From positions 28,725,722 to 28,789,721 of the forward strand of contig CM050654.1 in the NCBI GenBank assembly GCA_027574665.1: a stretch of DNA of 64,000 nt, read 5' to 3'. The stretch comes from Rhynochetos jubatus (Eukaryota; Chordata; Aves; Eurypygiformes; Rhynochetidae). The first letter of the stretch is position 1, and every line of letters starts with the position of its first letter. The translations under genes and the position numbers were made by a program. A model generated the notes under the pieces. That model was not told the DNA's origin. It saw only the letters and a list, made by a program, of their open reading frames with translations, and did no database searches. Of this stretch, positions 29,301 to 54,600 are shown piece by piece.

Positions 29301-31106
29301 AATGCCAGAACGCAGTGCACAGAGCAGAACATTAGTTTAAAACACATTAACGCAAGTAGTTCTGTACACAGCAAGTAGGGAAGGTCTGGAACTTGCCTTT
29401 CTAGGAGGCTGCAGAGGCAGAACATACCACAAAGCACAAAAGGTTTTTAGACAGATTTATGAACACCAGATCCACAGTGGCTACTAACAGGGAGAGGTGA
29501 TGGCATAAACTCGTAATGCACTTAATAGAGCAACTGTGGGTGATGGGAACATACTGAGGGATGTGCTGAAGACATCCAAACTTGTGTACTCACCCTAAGC
29601 TGCATCTCTCCAGGTTCCACTATTCCAGCCAGGGCCCTGGGCTAGAGCGATCAGTGGTCTGACCCTGCAGGACATTTCTTAGCATCTTACGCTCTGACAT
29701 CACTGGAGAGCTCATCTGGAACTAAAGAGGGAGCCTGCACAAAGAGCTCTAGCAACACACAGGCGTAGATAAAACACGACTGAACTGTCTCAGTAGCAGA
29801 ACTCAGTCTTAACCCAAGTCTAAACTCAGAAATTAGGACATGGTCCCTGCGCTCAGGTAGCACTACATCTTTTCCCGCAGTACTACAGGTACAAAATGCA
29901 AATGCAGTGGTTCATAGGTGAGGGCAAACAGCTATCTGGAATAAAAGGTTACAGACCTGAAGACAGCACATGGTGCAGCTCAGCACCAAGATACAGGACT
30001 ACGTGGGAAGCAGACAGGAAAAAAGAGGAGGTGGAAACCTGGGTGCAGGTGATGTAGTACTGGGACTTGACAAATCTTAAGAGGGACAGGGAGGAAGTTG
30101 AGGGAAGAGATGTATAGCTTAGAAGGGATGTTTGCATTCAAAGTCTGAGGTGATGTGGCGCTGGAATTCTACTGGAAAGAGAAAAATCAGAAGGCAGGAA
30201 AATAACACCACCTAAAGACATTCCTATGTCTTTGATTTTGCTCTAGGACGGATCTCTTCTCAGTCCCTGCCTACACAAATGTGCTATGAACTTGACAGAC
30301 TGTCAGCCCAGTATTGTAAAGCAAGCTCTCCTGCCACTGATACAGCCGTCACTGTGTTAAGTCCTTGATATGGTGGATGTGAGACAGCTCCCCAAATGTT
30401 AAGCCTTTGAGTACACCCACTGCTTCTAAAAAACAGCAAATTCAGTCAGAGCTGAAGGTTTGTTCACTTAAAGTGTTTTCATATCTTCAAATATCTTGTA
30501 CGTTAACAGTTTAATAAAACATGCGCGTGCATACACGCACCTATCCTTGCACACATACCCTTCTGAGATGCTCCACAAGGAAAGGAAATCGGAACCCAAG
30601 GGGCCTAAATTTCTTTTCAAATCTCAGAGTACAGACAGTGCATTTAGCAATAGCCCAAGCTTCCTGTCCATCCCCTTCTCTCCTGCTAGCTTGTCTTGGT
30701 CCTTGTTTCTAAGCATGAGGCGGTGGTAAAGTCTGCAATGTTTTGCTAGGAGTGTGGATGACTTTCCTAATTAATGCCAACTGTCAGCTTTACTTCTGTT
30801 GTGTAGGTGTCTCTCCAACCGGCATCAAGAAGTCACAAGAGACTTGCAATTACTGGTCATAAATGATAATTTTCATTTGCCAGCATCATGAGAAAGCCAG
30901 CTATTCCTCTGATGAACAGACATCTATTCTGATGTTCACAAACCTCCTGAAAATCTGATTGCAGAGATGCACAAAAATGCAGTTCAGGGCAATTTAATTT
31001 CAGTTTTCAAAGACATGCTTGCAGCTAAGCCATAGTATGACAGTGAGAACTGATAAGGCTGTTCCAGACAGCAGGAGGTGGAGATGAGTAAACTCCTTTG
31101 CCAACT

Positions 31107-31195
31107 GCCAGATTGCATGTCTGACACATTGCAGATGTAAATCCAAGTAGCTCAATGGGGAGACTACACTGAATCACACCCGCTGGGGATGTGCC
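31107..31195. repeat. Ancient amniote palindromic interspersed repeat relic, copy A
   Basis: The segment GCCAGATTGCATGTCTGACA, then GATGTAAATCCAAGTAGCTC, ACACTGAATCACACCCGCTG resembles an old repeat I recall from bird, turtle and crocodile genomes. Its two ends (GGCCAGATTCT... and ...CACCAGCTGAGGATCTGGCC) are inverted copies of each other. The family name is not known to me. The copy has internal deletions. Confidence 0.4.
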
Positions 31196-32810
31196 TATGT
31201 CTTCAGGGCAAGAGGCAGTAGAAAGAGAAGATAGACAAATTCCTTGATATAAACTGGAACAATTTTATGCAAGCCAGGAGCCTCCCTTGGTTTCCCTCTG
31301 AGGCTGCCCAGAGTGCCATGTTTGTCCCTTTGCCCAGGCATATGATTTTTTTTCTTTTTTTCCTCAGCTCCGATGAGCTGTGAAAGCCAAAATTGCTATG
31401 TAACAACATGAATCTTTGCTGCAGAATAACGTTGTGAATGCAAAAGTAAAGAGAAACCTTCATATTGCTTCTCTGTGAAACATGGTAGGGTTTAGATCCT
31501 GAAGACAAGGATTTGTGGGTTTGGTGCTACCAGCTGAGATACCCCAATCATACGTCCCATCTCCTCCTCCTCAGAAAAAAGAAACAAAAATTTCCAAACT
31601 AGAGGAAGCTCAGAAAAGGATTAGAATCCTTGCAGAAAGGGGAACTTCTATAGCTCTGTCAAGATCAGATATGCCTCTGGGCGATGCCCTTCCATCAAGC
31701 ATTCACCGCTGGGCTCAGTCCAGAGGTACTAATGAGTGGTGATATTCAGCAGGCTGGATTAGGTCACGCAATGTTTCCTGCTGACCTAAGGATGCCGCAT
31801 TGTCATAAATACATGTACATTTGCATACTGACTTCTGAAAGAAGATCTGAAGTGTGGTTCATTAACTCTAATGACACATTATGACACCCTTGCAACACAG
31901 AGACAACATAATGCTTCAGGCAACCGAGAGTCTAGGCTGAATCAAGAAACATAAGCCAAGACTTCTGATTTTTGTTCTGTCACTCTGACCCCAAATTAAA
32001 CCCCCTCTGGTTACTTCTGGGTAAAAACAAAATAGATGAGAACCTTTGGCAGTGAGTCCAGCAAAAAGCCCTAGGGTTATTCATACCTGTAGCTCAACTT
32101 CAAGCTTACCAACAGAAATTCTTTAAATCTAAGGACTCCTGAAGACACCTACAGTGTTCAGCATCACTGAGTCTCTGGGCTCTTCTATAATATAGCAGCA
32201 GTTCACCTCAAAATGAATATGGCTGTTTAAGGAAGAATGCCTTTCCAGTATGTAAAAACACACAATACTCAGCTAAGAGGAAGTTGTTACCCATATCCTG
32301 TAATTTCAAGAACTCCGTTTATTTCTGAGCATGTTCCGCATCTTGCCAAACTTACAGCCCTAGGCTACTGAGAAAGTTCAGGATGTAAAATTGAAAGTGT
32401 AATTAAAAAGCACACAAAAGAGCAAAAAAGAGAGGAAACCATAATGGTGTCTGCCACATGCACAGCACTGGATTGTATTTGTTTCTGATTTAGCATTATA
32501 TTTCTTAGATATAGATATCTTTATTTATTTTATTTTTTCTGGAGCTGTACTAGAGAGTTGAGTCATGAATTCTTGTGTGGTCAGCTGTCCGAAGCACAGT
32601 GGCACTGCAGCAACTGCGAGCACACAAGCCGGACTGCTCGACACCATTCCTGTGTCCTCTCCCTTGAGGGATCAGACTCACAACTTTGTCCTGGTCCCAG
32701 AGAAGAAGCTGCCTGTCAAGAATCATCTCAGCCTCTGCCAGTTGGTAGATAGCCTTAGCCCTGAGGCAGGATAGTTTATAAGCTTTCAATTTGTAAAAGA
32801 CTATAACTTT

Positions 32811-32832
32811 AAAAAAAAAAAAAAAAAAAAAA
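32811..32832 (+). repeat. A22 homopolymer
   Basis: Twenty-two consecutive A follow CTATAACTTT. The roughly 250 bp before it are GC-richer than their surroundings, which could mean a retroposed sequence ending in a poly(A) tail. No AATAAA precedes the tract and no source gene was recognised. Confidence 0.9.
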
Positions 32833-34251
32833 GGAGAAATGGGTCTGGATCCCTAAGAAGCCTCCCTAGCTTTATACAGGCACCATATACAAGAGGTATC
32901 TCAGCATGCACTCATAGCGTACCTTTCTGGATGCCCATGACCAAATACCTCACAGAAACACGTAAAAGTAAACACGTGCAGACCTGCTCTAATATCGCAG
33001 CCTTCATCCTTAAAAAAATATTTTGGAAATAATCATTGTGATGATTATAACTTCACATCATGTCAAAAGCGGTGTGGGATACAGAAGCCAGCAACACTGA
33101 AAGCATTTGTTAAGACATTAGTTCCCCCTTTTCATGAGCATTTACGCCTGCTTTTTGTTTTCCCTTTGTGGTTTATCAGGGATGCTGATACTAACATTCC
33201 ATTCTATAAAAAATTATTAGCAATACAAGCAGTTCTTGGCTGGTAAATTCTGATGATAACAGAAGACATAATACACATGTTTTAAAAATAAACTGGCTGT
33301 AAGGCATCCGATTACTGGGTCCATGAACATTCTGTGTTACTATAACTTTGCTGGAACCAGGCGGGTTTTTGACACATCTCTTTAAGCCATGTATTTTTAA
33401 CACAATAGGAACACCCTTTTGCAAGTTCCCCTTAAGGCTTTTCATGGGATTTCTTCTAACCTACTAACAAATGTAAGAGTTGCTAATAATCAAAGAATCA
33501 CCAGGACTACAGAGTCATTCCAAGTAACCAGATAAAACTTTGGAGAAATTCAAAAGCCTGCCCTTAATGTCATTCATCTCTCTGGCTAAGCAAACGTACA
33601 ACCCTGACCACAAGAGAGGGTCAAGCAGAAGGCTGCTGACCTGAGTGGTCACTGAAGGTCTGTTACTGCACAGAGACACAAACTGATCAGATCCTCTGCT
33701 TTCTTGTTGCTGCTACATTAAGTCAGGACAAAAATTAGTTTCCACCAGGAGGGGAAAATTAGTTTTGCCCCTGAAACTGTACTACTAAGCAAATTTTACA
33801 CCATATTCATGGCCTCCTCTCCAAAACATCCTACGATTCTGGAGGAATCTGGATGCTTTCTATCTTCTTACACAGTTAAAAACTGTAAATGAATAAACAC
33901 ATCCATTTACCATCATTTAAATACAGCTTCTGTGGTTTCTAAGTAGCGCTTTCCACGTTAGAAGATTTCAGAGTCTTTGTGTGCCTGAACTTAAGAGAGT
34001 GGAAAATCCCCTGCAGAGCTCTGACCCTCTTGCATCAGAGGACAGGCGCTGCACAGTGGTATCCCAGAAGGTAAAAGGCTTTTCACTCTATTCTGTATTG
34101 CTACTATTTGTGGGAGTTTTTTGTTTGGGTTTTTTTGTTTGTTAGGTTGGTTGTCTGGTCACTTTTTTTTCCTCTCAGTTGCGGTGTGACCTGTATCTGC
34201 TGTATAATCAATAAAAGTTAACAAGGAAAGATTTGGGATCGTGGCACTTAC

Positions 34252-34452
34252 TTGGGGTGTTCAGCAGACGTGACTTTTTGCAGTGGTAGGCTGTCTCCTG
34301 TTCGCAGTACTCTGCACTGTTTATCACGGCTTCAAGCTGTTCTGCACTGCTATTGTAGTTAAAGGACATGGTGTACGGCTTCTCTGGCTCAGCTCCTTGG
34401 ACTCTGGTTAGCCCCGTGTTGTTGTGCTGCACTGATGTCCAGATCTTATCTT
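34252..34452 (-). CDS. CNTNAP5: CNTNAP5-like internal exon, central part of the fibrinogen-like region
   Basis: Minus-strand exon of 201 bp, phase 1 in and phase 1 out, bounded by a good acceptor (pyrimidine tract then aacag) and the donor gtaagt (34251-34246). It encodes 67 residues in one open frame: [20 protein letters not shown], then an EPEKPY segment, [17 protein letters not shown] and the [13 protein letters not shown] end. The E-D-K-(I/V)-W-T start, the C-E-Q pair and the S-R-L-L-N-T-P end are hallmarks of Caspr proteins. [13 protein letters not shown] and the LTRV segment favour CNTNAP5 over CNTNAP2, which has a different strand here. Sequons N-N-T and N-S-S are visible. The last exon base is A rather than the usual G, which makes the codon spanning the next junction Asn instead of the Asp normal in the family (NTP-D-G). 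Confidence 0.95.
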
Positions 34453-45641
<11,189 letters not shown>

Positions 45642-47847
45642 TCACAGAAACAAGGAGAAAACAACAGACACACTTATACATGAGCACTGCTTTAATCACT
45701 GTCATACAAACTGTTGGTTGACTGCTGATTAACATGTGAAAGTTTACTGCATTTGGACCCGAGTCCGTGCTCAGAATTAGGCATGTATTTAACTACTTCC
45801 TTCAACTTAATACATTCTGGCTTTAAAGATATGGGTTGTTTTGGATTAAAGTATGGAAGTAAGTAAATGCATGTGAACTTTCAAACGTGCCACCACCCAG
45901 TTATGCAGCAATACACACATGCAACCACATGATGACATTTCAAAGGCATACCTACGTACATGATTTACTACCTAGACATGAGCTTGAGCCTTGTCAATGC
46001 AGAAAACGGGTATTTTTGCCAGTCTTCAGTTTCCCTGAAGCATACTGTTAACTGGTAACTATAAGCCCCTACCAGTGTCTACTGCACACGTGAAAACAAG
46101 CCACTGTTCTTTAGCAGAAAAACTCAAGGTCATATACGGTCTCCATCCTGGGTGACAACTTTATGCTTTAGACCCTTTTTTTTATACAACCAACTCTACG
46201 TCTCTGCTTATCATTCTTCTTCTTTTGGAGGATTAGTGCCCATGAAAATGCCAAGTGGTTAATAAAACAAGCACAGCAGGTCACCAAGAGGAATAACACG
46301 AGGAAAAACTCGCACAGGTCAGCACAATTCCTTGTATTTGAGGCATGTTTTCACGCAAGATATCATAACTTCACATGGGGTGAAGAGAAAACCTCCCCAA
46401 AGAGGCAGTTACGAGGTTACAAAAAGTCACATGTTATCCTGGATCTTGAACAACGGTAACCTTAAATCTCACTGCAAGAGGATTGATTTTTTTCCACCTA
46501 CTTAAACACTTACCTGATTACACTGACAAGGTTATTCTCTGTAACAGCTTATGATTGTTCACCTAATTGTCAGTAAATACAATAAAAAACCACAGACTGG
46601 CTTAACAGATAGATCAAGACTTCCTTTTTTCTTCCTGTGGGATAGAGTTATTTGGAAGATAGAGTAATGGAAATGCAAGCAAACAGAATTACCCCTAAAC
46701 TTTAAGTAAGCTTTTGAGTGCTACCAGTAGTGGAGCACACAGAAATATATTTGGACATCATGTCTGGCTGCTGTGAGGTCAAATCTACTTTATTTTTTTT
46801 TACTGCTTAATGTTAAGAGCACATTTAGCTACTATTTGCACATTTCTACATTATTACACAGCAAACGCTGGACTTAAAAGACAGATTGGGAGATGCTCAG
46901 GGGAATTTGTGAATAAGCCATTTGTTTGCCCCTGCAAATCTTTTCTCCGAGTCCCTCTCCCTACAGGCAGCAAAGCAGTACAGTTAAACTTGATACACAG
47001 CATTATCTGCTGTATCGAGATTGTAAATACAACCCCAAAGTTCCCAGTGCCTTTCATCTGGAAAGATTTCAAGGAGGTTTGCAAACCAAGTGCTGGGAGA
47101 GAGCTTCCTTGCCACTTCTGGGCCTCTCCCAGCAAAATAGAATCACAGTTCTAGGCGCTCCGAAATACCCCTTTCCCTTGTACATTTCCCTCCTGACCAG
47201 ACGTCTTTAGCAGGCAGAACATCGCTAAGTGCTAAATATGCACAGCATTACCCTTCCCGGAGTTAAGAAGCTGCTAAAGGTAGTCAGCACCTGGTGAGAC
47301 AGTGCTTTAATTAGTATCCATCCTCTAAAAAACAGAATTAAGAAAGCTTCTTCCTGACAGTCATTAGCCTGATGTAGAAAGCGCTGTAGGAGTCCAGAGG
47401 ATCTTCAAATTCCCCCTCCACTAGCTGGCCAAGAGTACATACGAAATGCAAATAAAACAAAATCCCCAAACCAGAACCTATTCTTCCACTATGCACAACC
47501 TGAGGGGCGAACAGAATGTCCCTCAGTTGCTAAAGTGCTGATAAAAGCAACTGGGATATTGAGGGTCAGGAGAGAGATTGTAACAGGCGATTAAGTAAGC
47601 AATCAAGGAATCATGGTTTGATCAATTTGCAAAGTTCTCAAACTGCAGTTCACTTAGTGAATTTGCTGTCATCATCATTACAGGACACTTTATCTTGTCT
47701 CATTAGGGAATATGCCAATTGCTTCCCCTGAATTGTTTGCTGAGTCTTTTTTAAGACAAAGGATGGTGGCAAAGGGTAGAGACATAAAACTGCTACGTTG
47801 TCAGTGAACTGGCACGGCTAGAAACTCATTCTTCATCACAAACTCCT

Positions 47848-47865
47848 CCCCCCCCCCCCCCCCCC
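47848..47865 (+). repeat. C18 homopolymer
   Basis: Eighteen consecutive C, preceded by CTCCT. On the transcribed strand of CNTNAP5 this is a G18 run in the pre-mRNA. Such runs are error-prone, so the exact length may be a sequencing or assembly artefact. Confidence 0.9.
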
Positions 47866-50800
47866 AAGTGTTTTACTTCTTGACTGTCATTTTGGATGGA
47901 GGCCAGATTCCTTATTAATCTGAAAAAAGTGTAAGATGTGAAGATTCAGCCATTAATAATGTGGGCAGATGCAAACAGAGATTATCTACTCACATTTAGG
48001 TGGCCCCTTTGTCACTGCAACTTTGGGGAAAAAAAGGCTGTATAGAGCTAGAAATCAGGCTAGGGGTGTTCAACTGAGATAAATCTGGAAGGATGCATGA
48101 GCTTCAGTGAAACTACCGTTACATCTGCCAGAAGAAAATCCATCCTGGTATGTTTTCCTTTAGGTTATGTAAGAATTCCAGTAATAAATACTAGGGAGCA
48201 GCAGAAGTAGTGGGAAAATACTGTAAGCCCCATGCTCTAGCACATAAAACATGTTTTAACTATCATGACTTAGAGAAAAGCTGTTTTGGTGGACACTTTA
48301 TTTTGTAGTTGCACACCACAAGTTTCACACATCTGTATCTTAAGCATTAGGTATTGTACTTCTAGACAGGAAGGGCCATTGCTTTTAGTACAGTTTTTTG
48401 CTCTTTTATGCTGTATAATGCATTGAGGAGAAAATGGTATTTGTTTTCCAGTCACTGGCAGATGCCCCCACAGGCATTTCAAGTGCACCAGGCTCTGCTC
48501 AACATCTTTGCAGGCTGAGCCGATTGCTGGTTTCAGAATAAAGTTATGCAATTCCATTTGCTGGAAAAGGCCCTATATTACTCCAGTGACAACCACCTGA
48601 AGCTGTCTTTATGGTTCAATGAAAGACAAGATCTCTTTGCAGTCACTCTCTTTATGCAATCAGAGATATCATACAAAATTAAAAAAACAGACGAACAGTC
48701 AGCTGTGACTGTTAAGACCCCAGAGCCTTAACTTTGAAAACTGCCTTCAGATTTATGTTCCATTTTGTACAGACTTCTGTGATGTAGATGGAGATGTGGT
48801 CGTTTAGGGAACAGTAGGAAACTATTATTGTAGTTGTCATTAAAGAGTCACCAACCATTTATGCATGTGATAGGACGTCACTTTCAAAAAGCAAGCAGCA
48901 GTGTGATTATGGAACTGTTGACAAATGCATACATTTTAATGTCAAAAAGTGTTTGCAGTAATTACACCTTTTTAATAAAGGAGAAGCATTCATCAGTTCA
49001 TTAGGACTGGAAGCTGTCAACAATTTCCAAGCATTATTTTTAAATTATATATAAAAAACCCAAAACCATAGTGGCTTTATTCCTTTCTGTGAAGCATTTT
49101 ATTACTGTTTATAGATTCACTCCTTCATCAAGTTTGTTTTCAGATTTTAAAAATGGGACCAAAACACCAAAGATAATGTTCTTTATGCACTGCTCACCCA
49201 AAGCTTGTTTCCTCATTAGCACTTTTTGAAAACACAATTTCAAAAGTGAAACCTCTCTGTTACTGGTCTCAAAGAAGCAAGAACAGTTTTCCTTTTCTCT
49301 CACTGTCCCACAGGATTTTTGGACTAATTTTGACTTATATCAGTTACTGGAGAAAAATGAAGATAAATCCAGCAACATTTGTTATGCTGAGCCAGAACCG
49401 CTGAAAATCACAGCTTCTGACTTCCAGGCCCTGCTGCGTTTCCTCAGGCCCTTTTGGGAGGGAGCTCTGCTGCCATGCAGCAATAGCACCGCAGTCCCCG
49501 CCACAGACCCCCCACAGGCAGTCAGGATGAAGCTGTTTGTTTCACGGAGTGGCATTAGGCTAGCGCTCGAGGGAAAGAGACGTGAGCAGAGCACATGAAC
49601 CCGTGTTACCCCCCTGCAAGTATGGCTTGGGCCTCACAGTCAGGTAGGGCATGTGAAAGCATTGGGGTTAACTGCAGCACAAGGCAAAAACCAGTGTGGA
49701 AAAGATGTCATTTGGCTGAGGGGCTGTTGCTGGTAACAGTGGCTATTCCAGGAAGACAAGAGAAGAAACTGCTTGACTGCAAGGTCTCAGATTTAGCAAG
49801 AGAAACTGGACATCAGAAATATCTGTTTTACTTGGTCACAAACAGACTGGGTATCTTTTATTGCTTTTCTCTTTCTTTTCTTTCCTCAGGTCACTTACCA
49901 GCTGTAACACTGGACCCTGTGCTGACATTTTTGCAGTGCTCTTTAAGGAGTTTTTTTTAAGGCTATTGCTGTGTTTCACAAAGAAACTTAAAATCCTCCC
50001 AGAGCTGGCTACCAAAACTCATGCAGCCTGAGAGCTCCATTCTTCATACAAGACCTGCTTCCCAAGTCCTGTATGTGCTTTTGCCTACCTGCTAGGATGA
50101 GCCACGCTGATGGTGTTCAGGCATGCACAACACTGGCAGAGTTCAACATCTCCATCTCCCAACCCCTCATAATCTTCTGTGAAACACACATATCAAATTT
50201 CTCCCCCCCCAGGTATCACAACCTTAAGTATCTCAAATTAAACTAGCTTTTCAGATCAACAAGTCATCCCATCAGAGCATTCATTTTGAACACTGCTTTA
50301 CTCACTGATCATCATGTCCATGCTTCCTTAAGTTCTTACTTCTCATCTTCCCAGGTGCTTAAGAAATGGTTTGTCAAACTTCGATCAGCAGTTATAAAAC
50401 AAACAATTTATCCCCAGTCAGATCAACATCCCCTAGCAAAACTATAAATATGCACTTTGATCAAAATTCAAGCTACGGATCCACAATTCAGACTTTTATG
50501 TCAGAAAGGCATTAAGAGATATTAACGTCATCACAACAACCTATTTTGACCTTTTGTGTAAAATCAACTACAGTTTCCTACCTGCTTCATCAAGTCCCTT
50601 ATGGCTGGTCAGTCAGAGCACACACAGAGGCTCTCTGTGCCCTGCTGTCAGGTCTGACAGGGCTGGGGTCCCCTCTTAGCTTGGCTCTGCAATTGAAACT
50701 TCAGCCTTGATTCAATATGCTGCGAGAGCCTGACAAGTTTTAAATATGAACGATTTCATCAGCGTTCAGCTCTCTGAAGTACCTTGAACCTGTTAATCCA

Positions 50801-53800
50801 ACTGTTTTAATTACAGTCCTTAAACCACAAGGGATTGTATCCCTGCTGTAGCTGAAATCTTTTAACAGCACATGGCCAAGCACAAACATTAGCAAGGTCA
50901 AACTACCATCATATCCAATAAAACTGCTTTTTATTCAGTTTTTCACTGACTACCTGTTACTGTATTGACATTTGGCTTCCAACCTTACTGTTGCCCTAAG
51001 CAGTTCACATGCAGACTCTATGACAGCCGTCACTAAGCACACGCTTACCGATTCACTGTGGAGCTCCTGGGCAGAAAAACCCTTTCGCTGGCCTCAGGTT
51101 TCCTGAAGCACTTAACAGCTCTGTTTCCTTTGCCTCCATGTTCCTAACTTATAAAACCTCTCCTGTCTCTTAGACCACTTCATTTCTCACCTCTGTTTCT
51201 ATTTTGGCTAAAAAAAGATGACTGTTCTTTGCGCAAAGACTTGAACTTCTGCAAATAATCCCCAGGAAGCAATGTATTTAAAGCTTCCTCACATCAATAG
51301 ATGAACGAACCTGTACACCCGTTGCACACTCCTTACCCTTATTTACGATAGTGCTGGCTGTTGGACTCAGTGCGAAGGTTAGTGATACCCAGACTTCAGC
51401 TCCAGCACTGGGAGACCGGGTACGGTAAACCTCTCTCCCCTCCACCCAGCAGTATGTTACTGGTACAGATACAAACAAGAGCATAAACTCCAAATCACAA
51501 CTAATTAGTTTGTATTTTTTACCGTCAGAGGACTCTGTTCTTTTTTAGTTTAATGGACATCTACATAATTTTTTCCAAAAATAAAATTAATTACAAGTGA
51601 ACCTTAAAGTTCCCAATATTTCCTTCCTACTGTATTTCCAATTTATTTGGGAATCGGTCATACACATTTCATTGCAAATACTCTTCAGCTGGAGATTCGG
51701 AGTTTAAGCTGCACTAGTTACAATTACCAAAATCAACCCTGAAGTACTGCTGGTTTGTAGACTGGATTCTCATAATCTAATACAAGTAGTTGATCATTTT
51801 CAATTTCTCAGATGGAGATAACATTTTATGGTGATATAAATAAAGTACATTCAAGAGACCTAAAGGACTTTAAGTCTTGATTTCACTGGGATGTGCTGAC
51901 AGTGTCCATTCCCCAGGTAAAACGTAGCAGAGATGCACGTTGCTTTCACCACACCTAACAACTGCAGAGTCATGAGAAACTGTAGGCAGAACACACCCTG
52001 CCAAATCATTTGAGACTCATTTCATTGCTTCGTAATTCTTTGCACCTTACATGCAGAGAGCAATATTAACCCTTACAACAATAATTACTATTGCACTCTG
52101 AGGTGAAAACTTATGTACTGGTTAGAATGGAGAGGCCAGTAAGAGCTGGGGATTCAGTTTGGATCTGCAACCAGTCCTGGACTGACCTTGAGCAAACCGA
52201 TAGGCACAAATGCCGACACAGACCAAATGAAGCATTCTCACCTAAACACGCAAAGCCCCGGGAGGCAGATTGGAGACGACTGTTTCGCCTTCTGCCTGTA
52301 TATCTTGGTCCTGAGAGACCTGTTCGTACAACTCAGAGTAATGAGTGTTCAATCAAGGATTTGTCTAAATAACACATAAAGCAACATGCAATGGGAGGTT
52401 TCTTCTCATTCCAACAGCAGAGGGATTAGTACAGGCAGTGAATTCTGGGAATGATCATCATTCTCACCCTTATAATACAATTGTCTTGTTAAATGCCAGA
52501 AAATGAAATCTGTACTCTCGAAAACTGGATTTTGACAGCTCTGCTGTTGACAGACAAATGCAGTCTCTGCTGTGATGTGCCTGGATGACAGATGGCTTAT
52601 TTTTCCTTTTTAAAATATGTATTCACTCATCTGATAAAGAATGTGTTATTTCCATACATAGCTTTAAAATGACTTTTACCACAATGTCACCTAAATGGAT
52701 GTTCGGGAGGGATCCTTCCATTACACCTGGGGAATAGACAATTTCCTACAATTCAAGCTAAGGCTCCCCTGGTCAAGGTAGGAAAGGTCATGTCAGCCCG
52801 TCCTCCCCTGTCGCTTCCCGCTGAGGTTTGGAGGCGGCCGTGTCAGTCACGTACCCCAGCGGCCCCTGCCCGGTGCAGGGTGACCTGCAAGTCCTGCTGC
52901 TGCAAGGAAGCAGCCAGGGAGACCTTCACTGTTTTAATTGCAGTGTTGGGGGGAAAGGAGAAATCAAAGACTTGAAGGACACTGTGCAAAGCATGGTATT
53001 TCAGCCTTGCTCTTTAAAGTACCGGTGTCCCTGTGGTGATGGTCACACCCCATACAGGCAGGCTTCAAGAGGTACTGAGGTAGTCCCCCCCCACATCTCT
53101 GTTCTGCAGTAAAGTCCTAAAGTGGAATATCCTCTGCATTATTTATACAGAAATGTCAGGCAGCAGGGAAAAAAACTTTTTTTTTTTAAATTAACACTAC
53201 TGAGAAATACAGATATATAATTTGCAGATACACAAACTGAAGGGAAAGCATTAGTAAGGCAGTAACTTAATACAAAATAAACAATGAAAATTCATATGCC
53301 AGAAGCATGGTGTGAACAAAAATATGCAGGAACACCAAGTACAGTACTGAAGGCTTGATATGAATATTAAATGTGTTTTGTTTAGTCAAACAACAACAAC
53401 GTGCTTAAATACACATGGAAAAAGCCTATACCAAGAACCTCAGACAATAAAATTTGCCACTCAGGACATGTAAGTTACATGACCAGACTCACTGTTACAC
53501 ATCTGGCAGACTGAAACTCTCTGAACCTCATCTGCACAGCCAGTAAATTGTCTACTCATCTCCCTACCTTGGAAACATGGAGTATTACCAGACGCACGTA
53601 TGGTACTTTAAGATGCCGCTCCAGTACTGCTAACAATCTGGATGAAGTTATATTAAGCTTTTCACATCAAAAATGATATATGCAGTAAGCTTATTAATAT
53701 TAAAAATACATTTTCAAAGCCTGAAGTTAATGTTAAGTTTATGTCATATCAACGACTATATGACATTTCCATTATTGGATGGATCTTTCCTCCAGCAATT

Positions 53801-54285
53801 GCCTATGCCAATAAGACATGCCTGTATGTGTAAAACAGATCACACACCAAAGCAAATATGCAGAATTAAATTACATTCTTTTAATTATTACCTTGCAAAG
53901 CTTTGGGAGATGTTGACATCCCCAGAACATGAAGAATAAAACCATTATTTTATATTTCTCATCATCCTTTATATCAATGTTCATCACTCTTTGGAATGAA
54001 AAAATACACTCAAGACTAAAGGCCACCTGAAAACTACCATATATAAAAATAATAGAAACACAGAACAAGAAGATGAGGCTTTCTAAGGGATTAATATAAC
54101 TCACAGAAAGAGAAGATTACTAATCATTACCTTGCAATAAAGTTATAACATTCTGTGTCTCAGGGCTATTTTACACTGGTCTACTGCTTTCACTGTCACA
54201 TGATAATTACAAGGAGAACTAATAGTACGAAAGAGATGACTACGCATGTTTTAAACTATGACCTCTTACTATGAAATATACTGTG

Positions 54286-54308
54286 TATATATATATATAG
54301 ACACACAC
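54286..54308. repeat. Compound (TA)7-G-(AC)4 microsatellite
   Basis: Seven TA units (54286-54299), one G, then four AC units. It is intronic, with no feature attached to it. Confidence 0.9.
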
Positions 54309-54497
54309 CTGTAATTCCTCTCCTTCTCTCCACACTTGTAATTCTGATCAAGCTTCACTTGCCTAATATACGTCTAAGCTAAGACAGCCTTCCTCTATAA
54401 ACAACAGCCACTAGAATGTTGCAGCATGGTCCATGAGCTTCCCATGGGCACAGTGAGATTTGTCAGATTCTGAAAATACCTCACTCTCTGGTATACA

Positions 54498-54600
54498 CAG
54501 AATCAGAGAGTGGTTTGGGTTGGAAGGGACCTTAAAGATCACCTAGTTCCAAACCCCCTGTCATGGGCAGGGACATCCTCCACTAGACCAGGTTGCTCAT
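54498..54600 (-). mobile_element. CR1 LINE 3'-tail fragment, well preserved
   Basis: About 100 bp containing GGTTTGGGTTGGAAGGGACC, the TTAAAGATCACCTAGTTCC segment and ACTAGACCAGGTTGCTCA. These are the most characteristic words of avian CR1 3' ends, seen here as the reverse complement. It breaks off at about 54600. It is the clearest single sign that the DNA is avian. Confidence 0.93.

Noticed and set aside
52790..53112. GC-rich patch with two overlapping plus-strand frames, first suspected to be an exon
   Set aside because: Neither frame shows a known motif and both run on the strand opposite to CNTNAP5; no splice-consistent pair of borders fits.
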